From: Emticicia sp040253585
GTDB lineage: Bacteria; Bacteroidota; Bacteroidia; Cytophagales; Spirosomataceae
Assembly (NCBI RefSeq): GCF_040253585.1
Contig: NZ_JBELAU010000012.1
Coordinates: 186,001-250,000 of the forward strand
DNA length: 64,000 nt
Reading direction: 5' to 3'
Below, in pieces: positions 24,575-33,427 of this stretch (positions are counted from its first letter, which is position 1; each line of letters begins with the position of its first letter). Under the pieces are notes generated by a model, which searched no databases, had not been told where the DNA came from, and saw only the letters and a list, made by a program, of their open reading frames with translations. The translations under genes were made by a program, and so were the position numbers.

Positions 24575-27500
24575 CTACCGCCCACTCAAATACCCCAACT
24601 CCGATTGTGCTAATCGGTAGCCTAATTGAGAGGCATATAGATCTGATTTTGCTTTGGCTAAACTGGCTTTTGTTGCCAAAATATCTTGTTCAACATTCAA
24701 ACCTGCGGCTTGTTTATCTTCTTGTACTTTTAATTCTTCGGTGCGATAATTTACCACTTTTTGAGCTACGCCAATTAAGGCTTCCGATTGCTTTATTTTA
24801 CGAACAGCTTTTTCTAGGTCGTTATCTATTTGTTCGCTTGTTTGTTTGATATTTTCTTGGGCTTGTTGTAAAATAAAATTTCGTTGTGCTAATATATTTT
24901 TATTAGCAAAAAAATCTTGCACATTCCATTTTAAACTAATGCCCGCTACTGGATTATTCATCGGATAAAGCGTATTTCCTGTTTGGTAAGTATAACCCAC
25001 AAATGCCCCAATATCTGGTCGATAACTTTGTTGAGCTGCTTTTATAGCTAAATTTGCTTTATCTTTTTTCAGATTTGCCAATTTTATATCTACATTTTCG
25101 GTGCTTGCGGTGGCTTTATATTGCCCGATGCTTTCAGTTGATATTTTTTCAAAAGGAATCTCTTGCAATACATATTTTTCTACTTCAATGCCTGTTAGCT
25201 GGCGTAAATCGGTGGCATAATCTTCTTGTAAAATGCTTAATTTTAAGATATTTTGCTCTTCGTCGGCAATATTTGCTTGTAAACCTGCTTTGTTTACGTC
25301 AATGGTTTTGCCTGCCAATAAAGCACTTTCTACGTCATATAATTTTAAATTTGCTAAAGCTAATTTAGCTTGTGCTTCCTCTTTTTGTTGTTGCGTAATG
25401 AGCAAACCGTAATACAATTTTTCAACGGCTTGCTTAATTTGCGTGGCAGCTTTTGATTTTTCAAGTTCGGTTGTTTCTACTTCATTTTTATCAACTTCAA
25501 GACCTGTTTTTATTTTGCGTAATTGCGTAATTGGCTGATAAACAGTAGCTCCCGCATTAAAAGTATGATGATTACCTAAAACAAATGTTTCATCAGTTTT
25601 GGGCAAAGGCACAGAAGTAGTAGCATTAACAGGTAATGCTCCAAACGAACCAGCAGGAATAACCAATTGCCCCAAATTAAAATTATATTGATAAGTAGAA
25701 TTTACGGTGGCCGCTGGATATTTCTTTATTTTATCTTCTTCAATTTTTGCTTTTTTCTCGGCTATCTGCAAATCTTTTATTTTTAATAAATGATTATTAC
25801 TCAATGCCGCCTGCTGTGCTTGTGGCAGCGATAAAGGTGTTTGGGCAAAAGCAGTTGTTGAAATAATAAAAAAAGCAATCGTAGCAATAATTGGTGCTAA
25901 ATTTCCGCCATCAGGCTCATTATTTTCTTCGCTTTCGCTTGTTTCTACGGCTTTTATGGGCATTACATCTTTTTTATCGCTTGGTTTTATGATGCCAATA
26001 TACAACACAGGTACGGTTAAAAGTGCCATAATCATACTCCAAACTACGCCTACGGCAATCACACTTGCCAAAGGACTCCACATAGGAGAACCCGACATAA
26101 TCATCGGTAAAACACCAATGGCAGCTGCCATAGCGGTTAAGAAAATCGGACGCAAACGTCTTTTACCCGATTCGATGGCAGCCGTTTTTATATCCATGCC
26201 ATGTTTCAATAATAAATTGGTATAATCTACCAAAATAATAGCATTCCGAACGACAATTCCTGATAGTGCAATTAGTCCAATAAAGGCAGTGAAACTAAAA
26301 TTATTTCCTGTAATAAATAAACCAAACAATGCTCCAAATAAACTTAATGGAATAGTCGTCATGATGATTAAGGCTTCTTTTATATTTCTAAATTGGAATA
26401 TTAAAATAAAGAAAATCAAGACTAAACTAATCACTAAGGCTTGTATCATTTGGCTAAATGTTTCTTTTTTATTTTCATATTCGCCACCATAGCTAATGCG
26501 GTATCCTTCTGGTAAAGACAATTTCTCAATTTCTGGCTGAATAGCTGCCAATAATTGCGAGGGTAACACGCCCGATACTGTTTCACTTTGGACGGTTAAC
26601 GTACGTACACCGTTGCGGTGCATAATTTTACCTGTTTGCCATTCTGGCGAAATAGTGGCAATTTGTCGAAGCGGTACATTTGCTCCTGTGGCAGGAGAAG
26701 AAACATACATATTTTCTAAATTTGTTGTGTTTTGACGACTGTTATCATCTAATCGTAAAACAATATCTACGGGATTATTGCCTTCATACATCGAAGAAAT
26801 GGCTGCTCCTGTAAATCCTGTATAAACTAATTGAGAAATGCTCGATGTGGTAAAACCTAATCTACTGGCTTCTTCTTTTAATTTAATATCAAAGCCGTAA
26901 TAATCTTCGGCAAAATCGTTTCTTACAAAAGCACTTCCTTGTGTTTTTTTGATAATTTCGGCAATTTGTCCGCCAATTTGCTTCAAACGAGTAATATCTT
27001 CGCCAATTACTCGCACCTCCACAGGTGCTTTTAGACTTGCTCCTTGTTGCATTATTTTTACTTGTGGTGTGCCTTCGGGTATAAGCGTAGCCACTTTTTC
27101 GGTTAATTCATGCGATAATTCTTCGGTTGTTTTTTCTGTTGAAGTATTTATCAGAATTTGGGCATAATTAGTAACAGGAATTTCGGGCGAGAAATTATAA
27201 TAAAAACGAGGGGCACTCATGCCAATAAAGGTTGCAAATGATGTTACTCTTTTATCTTGTTTAACCAAATTTTCTACTTTCAAAATAGCTTGTTCGGTTT
27301 TCTCTAATTTTGTACCTGTGGGCATCCACAATTCTACTACAAACTGATTACGTTCGGCAGCAGGAAAGAATTTTTGTTTAATTCCTTTTGAATAAATTAA
27401 TCCTGCTAAAATAATCGTTAATAAACTGCTAATAATAGTTGTTTTTGGGTGATTTACACACCATTCTAATAAACTATTGTAGCCCATTTGCATATAATCG

Positions 27501-29032
27501 AGCAATGATTTTCTTTTTTTCTTAGCATTTTCACTATGGTCGTGCAAGCCTTTTTTAATAAATGCATAACACAACAAAGGCGTAAAAAACAAGGCAACCA
27601 CAAACGAGGCAAACAATGCAATGGCAACCGTAATGGGCAAAGCAAAAATAAATTCGCCTGTTGCACCTTTAATCAAAATCATGGGCAGAAACGATGCAAC
27701 AATGGTGATGGTTGCTGCCAAAACAGGTACAACTATATCGCTGGCACTTCGCCAAGCAGCCGTCCAACGGTCGATGCCTTCATCTAACAATTCTACATAA
27801 TTATCAGCAATCACAATGGCATCATCTACTACCATGCCTAACACAATAATCAAAGCCGCCAACGATACCTGATGCAACTCAATGCCTAAGGCTTGCAAAA
27901 GGGCAAAGGTTACGGCTACCGTCATCGGAATAGCCATAGCGGCTAAGGCTGCAATGCGGAAAGGCAACAGCAATAATACCACAATGACGACTGATAAAAT
28001 AGCCAAGAAAAATTCATGAATAAAATGTGAAATACTTTCATCTACCAATTTGGGTTGGTTTACGATGGTCGAAAGTTTTACATCGGCAGGCAAAAATTTG
28101 GCAACTTCTTGGGTTTTAAGGCTTACTTCTTCGCCAAATTTTACGATATTATTTCCTTCGTGCATCTGAATACTCAAAATCATGGCTTTGTGCCCATTCA
28201 CTGTGATTTTGCTACTTGGTTCAGCATACATTCTTTTCGAGGTAGCCACATCGCCCAAGCGAACCACCGAACCTGTTTGCGTAGATGTGCCTACAATTTG
28301 GTTCGTAATTTCATTTTCAGTATTATAATAACCACTGGTATATAAAGGTGTTTTGTTATTATCCGACTTTATTTCGCCTGTTGGATTAATCGAATTTTGA
28401 CTTTGTAATACGCTTACTACTTGTTTTAAATTTACGCCATATTGCGATACTTTTTCAGAACTTGTTGATAAAACAATTTGCTCTTTTTGCTCGCCAATGC
28501 GTTTAATTTTTGAAACAGAAGGAATAGTTCGTAGATTATCTTCTAATTTTTGAGCATATTCTTTTAGTTGAGCATAGCTCGCATGGTCGCTTTCGATGCC
28601 AATGACAACGGCTTCTGTATCGCCAAAATCTGAGTTTACAATAGGTCCTCTAACGCCCGCAGGTAAATCTAACTGCTTAGAAACCAAGAGTTGATGACGT
28701 AATTTTGACCAAAACACATCTGGATTGCTTACAGTTTCTACCAATTCTACATTTACCACTACCATGCCATCACGGGTAGTAGAAAATGTTTTATCTTTTC
28801 TAACTTCTTCGTACTGAAAAAGATATTGTTCTAATTTTTTGGTTACTTGGTCTTCTACTTGTGAAGAATTTGCTCCTGGATAATAAGCTAAAACTAAGCC
28901 TTGTCGAATAGTAATTTTAGGGTCTTCTCGACGAGGCATATTTAATAAAGAATTAACCCCAACCACAAACAATAATAATAGCACCGATAACGTAACGTGC
29001 TTATATTTTAAAGATGATTCTATAATATTCAT
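24575..29032 (-). CDS. RND efflux pump fused to a TolC-like outer-membrane factor
   Basis: In this 1485-aa protein residues 1 to about 1040 are an RND permease: the N-terminal helix follows MNIIESSLKYKHVTLSVLLL, then two large periplasmic loops and twelve helices, ending LLTVPVLYIGIIKPSDKKD. After a polar linker comes a second signal-peptide-like segment (IIATIAFFIISTTAFAQ) and a ~400-aa TolC-type outer membrane factor (SLPQAQQAALSNNHLLKIKD). Two normally separate genes have merged, with the old signal sequence inside. The membrane-fusion partner lies 6 bp upstream. It probably exports drugs or metals. Confidence 0.8.
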   Translation of the reverse strand: MNIIESSLKYKHVTLSVLLLLFVVGVNSLLNMPRREDPKITIRQGLVLAYYPGANSSQVEDQVTKKLEQYLFQYEEVRKDKTFSTTRDGMVVVNVELVETVSNPDVFWSKLRHQLLVSKQLDLPAGVRGPIVNSDFGDTEAVVIGIESDHASYAQLKEYAQKLEDNLRTIPSVSKIKRIGEQKEQIVLSTSSEKVSQYGVNLKQVVSVLQSQNSINPTGEIKSDNNKTPLYTSGYYNTENEITNQIVGTSTQTGSVVRLGDVATSKRMYAEPSSKITVNGHKAMILSIQMHEGNNIVKFGEEVSLKTQEVAKFLPADVKLSTIVNQPKLVDESISHFIHEFFLAILSVVIVVLLLLPFRIAALAAMAIPMTVAVTFALLQALGIELHQVSLAALIIVLGMVVDDAIVIADNYVELLDEGIDRWTAAWRSASDIVVPVLAATITIVASFLPMILIKGATGEFIFALPITVAIALFASFVVALFFTPLLCYAFIKKGLHDHSENAKKKRKSLLDYMQMGYNSLLEWCVNHPKTTIISSLLTIILAGLIYSKGIKQKFFPAAERNQFVVELWMPTGTKLEKTEQAILKVENLVKQDKRVTSFATFIGMSAPRFYYNFSPEIPVTNYAQILINTSTEKTTEELSHELTEKVATLIPEGTPQVKIMQQGASLKAPVEVRVIGEDITRLKQIGGQIAEIIKKTQGSAFVRNDFAEDYYGFDIKLKEEASRLGFTTSSISQLVYTGFTGAAISSMYEGNNPVDIVLRLDDNSRQNTTNLENMYVSSPATGANVPLRQIATISPEWQTGKIMHRNGVRTLTVQSETVSGVLPSQLLAAIQPEIEKLSLPEGYRISYGGEYENKKETFSQMIQALVISLVLIFFILIFQFRNIKEALIIMTTIPLSLFGALFGLFITGNNFSFTAFIGLIALSGIVVRNAIILVDYTNLLLKHGMDIKTAAIESGKRRLRPIFLTAMAAAIGVLPMIMSGSPMWSPLASVIAVGVVWSMIMALLTVPVLYIGIIKPSDKKDVMPIKAVETSESEENNEPDGGNLAPIIATIAFFIISTTAFAQTPLSLPQAQQAALSNNHLLKIKDLQIAEKKAKIEEDKIKKYPAATVNSTYQYNFNLGQLVIPAGSFGALPVNATTSVPLPKTDETFVLGNHHTFNAGATVYQPITQLRKIKTGLEVDKNEVETTELEKSKAATQIKQAVEKLYYGLLITQQQKEEAQAKLALANLKLYDVESALLAGKTIDVNKAGLQANIADEEQNILKLSILQEDYATDLRQLTGIEVEKYVLQEIPFEKISTESIGQYKATASTENVDIKLANLKKDKANLAIKAAQQSYRPDIGAFVGYTYQTGNTLYPMNNPVAGISLKWNVQDFFANKNILAQRNFILQQAQENIKQTSEQIDNDLEKAVRKIKQSEALIGVAQKVVNYRTEELKVQEDKQAAGLNVEQDILATKASLAKAKSDLYASQLGYRLAQSELGYLSGR

Positions 29033-29038
29033 GCCTTT

Positions 29039-30079
29039 TTATTTTGAAAGTGTAATTGAACTACCATCGGTTAATTTTTGCTGACCGCCCGTAACTACTA
29101 TTTCGTTGGCAGTAATACCTGAGGTGATTTCAATTTTATTATTCACAATTTGCCCTAAACTTACTTTGCGTTTAAAGGCTTTATTTTGTTGATTATCAAC
29201 CACATAGACATAGCTCTGGTTATCAGAATCATGTAAAACAGCTTCGGCAGGCAATGCCAAAATGTCTTTTCTAAGGCTTGATGCTAATTTTACTTCAGCG
29301 ATCATTCCTGGGCGAATAAGGTAATGAGGATTTTGTAATTGAATTTTTACAGTAAAAGCTCTTGTCGTAACATCGGCTGCCGAACCTACTTCGATAACTT
29401 TTCCTTGAAAAACTTCATTCAACGATGAAACGGTAACATTGGCAACTTGTCCAATTTTAATGTTGTGCAATTCAGTTTCAGGAATATAGGCATTTACCTT
29501 TACCGTGCCAATATCCGAAACCACAAAAAGTGGTGTACCTACACCTGTAATTTCGCCTACTTCTGCCATTTTTTTCAATAAAACACCCGAAATCGGACTA
29601 TATAATCGAGTATCAGCGAGGTTTTTTCTGTGTAATTTTTGTTGTGTAGTGGCAGTTTGTAAGCCGTAATTTATTTTTGAAAAATCACCGTCGCTCAAAC
29701 TTTTGCGGTCGTGAATAATTTTCAAACGATTATATTCTTCTTGCGTTTGGTTTACTTGAATATCAACCAATTCTTTGGCAATTTGATAACTTTCGGGGTC
29801 AAGGCTTGCCAATAATTGTCCTTGTTTTACGGCTTGTCCTTCTCTAGCGGTGATATTATTAATTTTTCCAGCCACCATAAAACCTAGTCTGACGGTTTTA
29901 TTGCCTTCAATATTTCCAGAAATAGAAATCTCGCCATTCGATGGCACAGACAGAATTTGCTCTGTTAAAACAGGAATTGGTTTGTTGGCAAGTACTTGTG
30001 TTTGCTGTTTGTTTTCACTTTTGCAACTTGCCATGAGCAACACAAAGGCAAGGGTTTGGTATAAATTTTTAAGAGTCAT
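29039..30079 (-). CDS. Membrane-fusion protein of the RND pump (HlyD/AcrA family lipoprotein)
   Basis: This 346-aa lipoprotein has signal YQTLAFVLLMASC with lipobox MASC. It has the barrel-sandwich/lipoyl motifs VAGKINNITAREGQAVKQGQ and LYSPISGVLLKKMAEVGEIT, then the beta-barrel and membrane-proximal domains. It is the first gene of the efflux operon. No TetR or other regulator is present upstream because only 22 bp separate it from the 57-bp IS-end copy, so the operon may have lost its native control. Confidence 0.85.
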   Translation of the reverse strand: MTLKNLYQTLAFVLLMASCKSENKQQTQVLANKPIPVLTEQILSVPSNGEISISGNIEGNKTVRLGFMVAGKINNITAREGQAVKQGQLLASLDPESYQIAKELVDIQVNQTQEEYNRLKIIHDRKSLSDGDFSKINYGLQTATTQQKLHRKNLADTRLYSPISGVLLKKMAEVGEITGVGTPLFVVSDIGTVKVNAYIPETELHNIKIGQVANVTVSSLNEVFQGKVIEVGSAADVTTRAFTVKIQLQNPHYLIRPGMIAEVKLASSLRKDILALPAEAVLHDSDNQSYVYVVDNQQNKAFKRKVSLGQIVNNKIEITSGITANEIVVTGGQQKLTDGSSITLSK

Positions 30080-30101
30080 TTTATAATATGTTTTAAAATT
30101 T

Positions 30102-30158
30102 TAAGAAGATGTTTAAAAATTAGTTTTTAATCAAAAAAGGGAATCGGTTTGTTATCTT
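30102..30158 (+). repeat. 57-bp IS-end repeat, copy 2
   Basis: This is identical over its length to 24123-24178 and in the same orientation. Identity stops after GTTATCTT, so only the IS end is present here without a transposase gene. Confidence 0.65.
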
Positions 30159-30228
30159 ATATGATTTTCTTTTTGTCATATTTATTTTTCTGTTGGAAGC
30201 CAATGTCTGTTTCGGGTTTTTCTAAAAT

Positions 30229-30439
30229 TACAGCTAACGTTCAAGGCTTTGTGCAGGTTGGGGCTTTCGAGTTCCGTCTGCTTGTAAACGTCAGCCAAAT
30301 TTATAGGTTTAAGTTGATGTTTTGTTGTTTTGATGAATAGCGTTCTGTCGAGCTGGGACTGAAGCTAAACTGAAATACAAAAGTTGGTTTGCGTTCCGTC
30401 TGCCCAACTTGCACAAAACCTCTTGTTGGTGGCAGTGCA
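30229..30439 (-). repeat. attC-like recombination site of cassette A
   Basis: The outer boxes are TACAGCTAACG (30229) and GTTGGTGGCAGTGCA (30425-30439). Inner arms GGCTTTGTGCAGGTTGGG and CCCAACTTGCACAAAACC pair across ~130 bp. The right box GTTGGTGGCAGTGCA is the complement, with one mismatch, of TGCATTGCCACCAAC at 31039-31053, the other end of the same cassette. In the excised circle the two would therefore form matching core sites. At ~200 bp it is larger than most attC sites. Confidence 0.65.
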
Positions 30440-31053
30440 TCTTATTTATGTACTTTTATAATGTATTTGCCGTTAAATTGATAGTTTGTCCATTTTTTGA
30501 CTACTCCATTTTTATAATGTGGAATTTTCAAATTAATATTAATCAATGAATCATTAATGTAAATTTCACCTTTTAAATTCCTTTGAAAACTATAACCTTT
30601 TTTACTTACTAGAACGAGTTCACTTGAAGCGATTTTCTGCTTAATATTTTGTAAGTAAATGTAATTTGCTGAACTGTCTTTAAATTTTTCAAATGTAAAA
30701 TTATGAAGACTACCTCTTCCTTTTATTTCATATGGTAACTCAATTTCCAAAGAGTCATTTTTCCAATGACGAAGATTAGCAAATGCTTTGGCTTTCTCAG
30801 TCAAATAGCAACTTGAAAGATTTACTGTAAAAAGTGTCACAGTAAAAAGATAAAAAAGTCTCACAATATGAATTAAGAATCTAATGAATAAATAGTGATT
30901 TTACTTTTATTCAATTAAAATGTAAATAACAAAACACTTACTCTAGAAATTTTTTTAAAATTAGATTTTAAAATTTAATAAAAAAACTTCTAGAAGTTTA
31001 TGAAAATTATTTGCTCGAAATTACAGCGACTGTCAAATTGCATTGCCACCAAC
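30239..31053 (-). mobile_element. Integron-like gene cassette A
   Basis: The unit runs from the G/TTGGTGG junction at 31053 to the AACG/TTAGCT junction at 30239. It contains one gene on the minus strand followed by its attC-like site, and a ~190-bp leader. Complementarity of its two ends (14 of 15 bases) supports insertion as a circle. It is the cassette nearest to the recombinase. Confidence 0.6.
30442..30864 (-). CDS. Cassette-encoded lipoprotein, 140 aa
   Basis: I do not recognise the family. It has a lipoprotein signal (MRLFYLFTVTLFTVNLSSC, lipobox LSSC) and a mature part rich in beta-prone, basic sequence (GEIYINDSLININLKIPHYK). It is the only gene of cassette A, and its stop lies 3 bp from the attC-like site. 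Like many cassette genes it has no evident relation to its neighbours. Confidence 0.6.
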   Translation of the reverse strand: MRLFYLFTVTLFTVNLSSCYLTEKAKAFANLRHWKNDSLEIELPYEIKGRGSLHNFTFEKFKDSSANYIYLQNIKQKIASSELVLVSKKGYSFQRNLKGEIYINDSLININLKIPHYKNGVVKKWTNYQFNGKYIIKVHK

Positions 31054-31209
31054 TCTCTAATATACGAAAGTTTTGTCGTACTTTTTGTATTGTTTGGTAT
31101 TGAACTAAGATTTCGTTGTATTATTTTTGTCGTACAATATTTTTACTAACCTTTTTTGTAAAAATATTGTATCCATAAAACTATAAATTCCTCTCAAAAA
31201 TTCCAAACA
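31054..31209 (-). other. attI-like region between recombinase and first cassette
   Basis: This 156-bp stretch lies between the 3' end of the tyrosine recombinase and the first cassette boundary. It contains two copies of TTTGTCGTAC (about 31072 and 31128) and paired AAAAATATTGTA/ACAATATTTTT segments, which could be recombinase-binding sites or a terminator for the recombinase gene. No gene is seen. Confidence 0.45.
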
Positions 31210-32286
31210 TTATTCATCTTTTAAATTCAATTGGTCAAAAGGGCTAACAATATTTTCTATTGTTCGGTTACTCACATGAGTATATCTTAGTGTAGTCTTA
31301 ATGTCGTTATGACCTAATAATTCTTGAATCAATTTAATGTCAGTTCCTCGCTCGTGCAGATGCGTAGCATAACTATGTCGAAGACTATGAAATGTTACAT
31401 CTTGAATAATCTTCGCCTCATGTTTTGCCCTATGAAAAATCTGTTGAAGGCTTCTCGTACTGTATTGTTCTTCTTTATATTGTCCTTCAAAGAGCCAATA
31501 TGTTGGTTTGTAGGCAAGGTAATATTTTCGTAAGAGTTCCAAAATTCCTTGTGATAATGAAACAATACGGTCTTTTTTACCTTTTGCCCCTTTGATATTT
31601 ATCACCATTCGTGCCGAATGAATGTCTTTCACTCTCAGGTTTACAACCTCACTTACTCGCAGTCCCGCCGAATAAGCCAGATAAAGCATTGTTTTGTGTT
31701 TGAGATTCTCTAATTTTGAAAATAATTTTTCTACCTGACTCAATGCCAGCACATTTGGTAATAACAAAGGCTTTTTGGGTCTGGGTATTTCATAGAAAAA
31801 CTTTTCACGACCTAAAACTTTCTCATAATAAAACTTAATAGCATTGATGCGACTATGAAGCGTGTTTTCAGATAGCTTTAAAGTATTAGTACAGTAAAGA
31901 AAATAATCTCTCAGCCGAGTTGCATCCAATTCGTCCACATTTTTATCTTTCAAGATATAAAGCAACTGAGCAAATTCATTCTTATAAGTCGTTATTGTGT
32001 TTTGACTATAAGCCTTTAATTGTAAAGTTTCAATATACTTTTGCAATGCTTTTTGATTTACTTCATGAATATTGAAAAGTGCCTCTTTCCCAATGGGAGA
32101 TTTTGGGGATAATCCAAATTTTTCACGATAAAAAGCAGAATCCAATACATACCAAGCCTTTTTTGAAAAACTCCATCGAACGCCTACCAAGTTCTTAATA
32201 CGCTCATTTAGGGAAATATCATAATCAAAATAAATGAAAATAACTTCTTTACCCCTATGTAAAGCAAATTCATAAGTTACTTTCAT
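31210..32286 (-). CDS. Integron-integrase-like tyrosine recombinase
   Basis: In this 358-aa protein residues 1-60 form an extra N-terminal domain (YFDYDISLNERIKNLVGVRW). Residues 75-165 are a SAM-like core-binding domain, and 180-350 the catalytic domain with R210 (SAGLRVSEV), H300-x-x-R303 (FHSLRHSYATHL), H326 (LLGHNDIKTT) and Y335 (RYTHV). LPNVLALSQVEKL and the ending SPFDQL resemble IntI. The IntI-specific insertion between the second and third patches is absent. It overlaps ssb by 17 bp and borders the attC-bounded cassettes, so it is the likely cassette recombinase. It points towards its array, unlike class 1 integrons. Confidence 0.75.
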   Translation of the reverse strand: MKVTYEFALHRGKEVIFIYFDYDISLNERIKNLVGVRWSFSKKAWYVLDSAFYREKFGLSPKSPIGKEALFNIHEVNQKALQKYIETLQLKAYSQNTITTYKNEFAQLLYILKDKNVDELDATRLRDYFLYCTNTLKLSENTLHSRINAIKFYYEKVLGREKFFYEIPRPKKPLLLPNVLALSQVEKLFSKLENLKHKTMLYLAYSAGLRVSEVVNLRVKDIHSARMVINIKGAKGKKDRIVSLSQGILELLRKYYLAYKPTYWLFEGQYKEEQYSTRSLQQIFHRAKHEAKIIQDVTFHSLRHSYATHLHERGTDIKLIQELLGHNDIKTTLRYTHVSNRTIENIVSPFDQLNLKDE

Positions 32287-32632
32287 GATTATTTTCCTCT
32301 ATTTTTTTGTCTAACATTATTAATTGTTCAGCAATTATTTCAGTGACATATCTTTTTATACCATCTTTTCCTTCAAAGTTACGGGTTTTTAATTTGCCTT
32401 CAATAAAGACCAAACTCCCTTTACTTAAATATTTATGAGCTAATTCTGCTAAACTTCTCCAAAGCACAATACTATGCCATTCAGTGTTTGAATGTGATTG
32501 TCCTTTGTCATCTTTATAAATTTCGGTAGTCGCCAGTGAAAACTTGGCAACGCTAATACCTCCCTCTAAAGTTTGACACTCAGGGTCTTTTCCTAAGTTT
32601 CCAATAAGTGATACCTTGTTGAGACTTCTCAT
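32270..32632 (-). CDS. ssb: Single-stranded DNA-binding protein
   Basis: From the start at 32632 (MRSLNKVSLIGNLGKDPECQ) this is a 120-aa OB-fold SSB with WHSIVLWRSLAELAHKYLSK and GSLVFIEGKLKTRNFEGKDG. It lacks the long acidic tail and DDDIPF tip of housekeeping SSB, so it may not recruit the usual partners. The recombinase gene overlaps its 3' end. Integron attC sites recombine as folded single strands, so an SSB in the same operon could control that folding. Confidence 0.88.
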   Translation of the reverse strand: MRSLNKVSLIGNLGKDPECQTLEGGISVAKFSLATTEIYKDDKGQSHSNTEWHSIVLWRSLAELAHKYLSKGSLVFIEGKLKTRNFEGKDGIKRYVTEIIAEQLIMLDKKIEENNHESNL

Positions 32633-32672
32633 TATTTCTATTTTACAATTTTGATATTTCTTACTCAAAGAC

Positions 32673-33272
32673 TTATTTTAGTTGGTTTTTCTGCAACCAG
32701 TTAAAAAGATTAGACTCAGACGAGTTATATCTTTTAGCAATGAATTTTTTAGTTGAACCATTACTGAGAAGAGCTTCAATCTCAACTTTATATTTATCCA
32801 ATTTACTTTTCCCAGCTCCAACAGGTCTTCCGAGTTTTACCCCATTGGCTTTTTTTGTTTGCAGAGCTTCTTTTGTTCTTTTCGAAATCAAATCTCTTTC
32901 AATTTCAGCCACCATCGAAAACACCATCGCCATTACCTTACTTTGAATCGTATCATCTAATTGCCAATTACCTTTTACAGTATAAATCTTAATTCCTTTC
33001 TGAGTAGCTATCGAAATTATTTCCATGCACTCAAGCATACTTCTGCCCAGTCGAGAAAACTCACTTAATAGAATTGTGTCACCCGAAATGAGTTGTTCAA
33101 CAATATCTCCGATTTTTCTTTGTCTCCAATGAATTCTGCCCGAAGCCTTTTCTTCTACGAATTCAACTTTACCTAAATTTTTATCATTGGCAAGGTGTAG
33201 TAATTGTGATTTGTTTTTTTCGAGGTCTTGGTCGATGGTAGAAACCCTTAAATAAGCGACATTTCTTGGCAT
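32673..33272 (-). CDS. Serine resolvase of the transposon (BinL/TniR-like)
   Basis: This 199-aa small serine recombinase has the nucleophile S11 in YLRVST, SEFSRLGRSMLE, and E-R-D-L-I in AEIERDLISKRT. A GRPVG linker and a C-terminal HTH follow (STKKFIAKRYNSSESNLFNW). It is divergent from the DDE transposase, as BinL is from p480 in Tn552, and would resolve cointegrates. The 33273-33427 gap is the expected res site. It also heads the operon with ssb and the tyrosine recombinase (gap 40 bp). Confidence 0.85.
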   Translation of the reverse strand: MPRNVAYLRVSTIDQDLEKNKSQLLHLANDKNLGKVEFVEEKASGRIHWRQRKIGDIVEQLISGDTILLSEFSRLGRSMLECMEIISIATQKGIKIYTVKGNWQLDDTIQSKVMAMVFSMVAEIERDLISKRTKEALQTKKANGVKLGRPVGAGKSKLDKYKVEIEALLSNGSTKKFIAKRYNSSESNLFNWLQKNQLK

Positions 33273-33427
33273 AATTTTGATTATTCGATAAATAGATATT
33301 AATTTGAATTATACTGGATTAAAACATTTTGTAATATTAGGAATTTTCATCTAATTATTCAAGTGGTATATATGAACGTTTTTACTGGTGTAATTTATAG
33401 AGAGTATATGTTAAATCATTAAATCAA
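33273..33427. promoter_or_regulatory. Divergent control region and probable res site
   Basis: This is a 155-bp AT-rich gap between the divergent resolvase and transposase starts. In Tn552-type elements the res site and both promoters occupy this place. GTATATATGAACG and AGAGTATATG are related motifs 35 bp apart. Subsites are not defined further. Confidence 0.45.

Larger units (their letters stand above)
24123..30158. mobile_element. Secondary insertion: IS5 fragment plus RND efflux operon
   Basis: A 6-kb segment bounded by the two 57-bp direct repeats contains a truncated IS5-family transposase and a two-gene efflux operon. It interrupts cassette B. A short TATG occurs just outside the left copy (24119-24122) and just after the right copy (30159-30162), a possible 4-bp target duplication. 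Movement as a composite between two partial ISs, or several events, are both possible. Confidence 0.55.
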
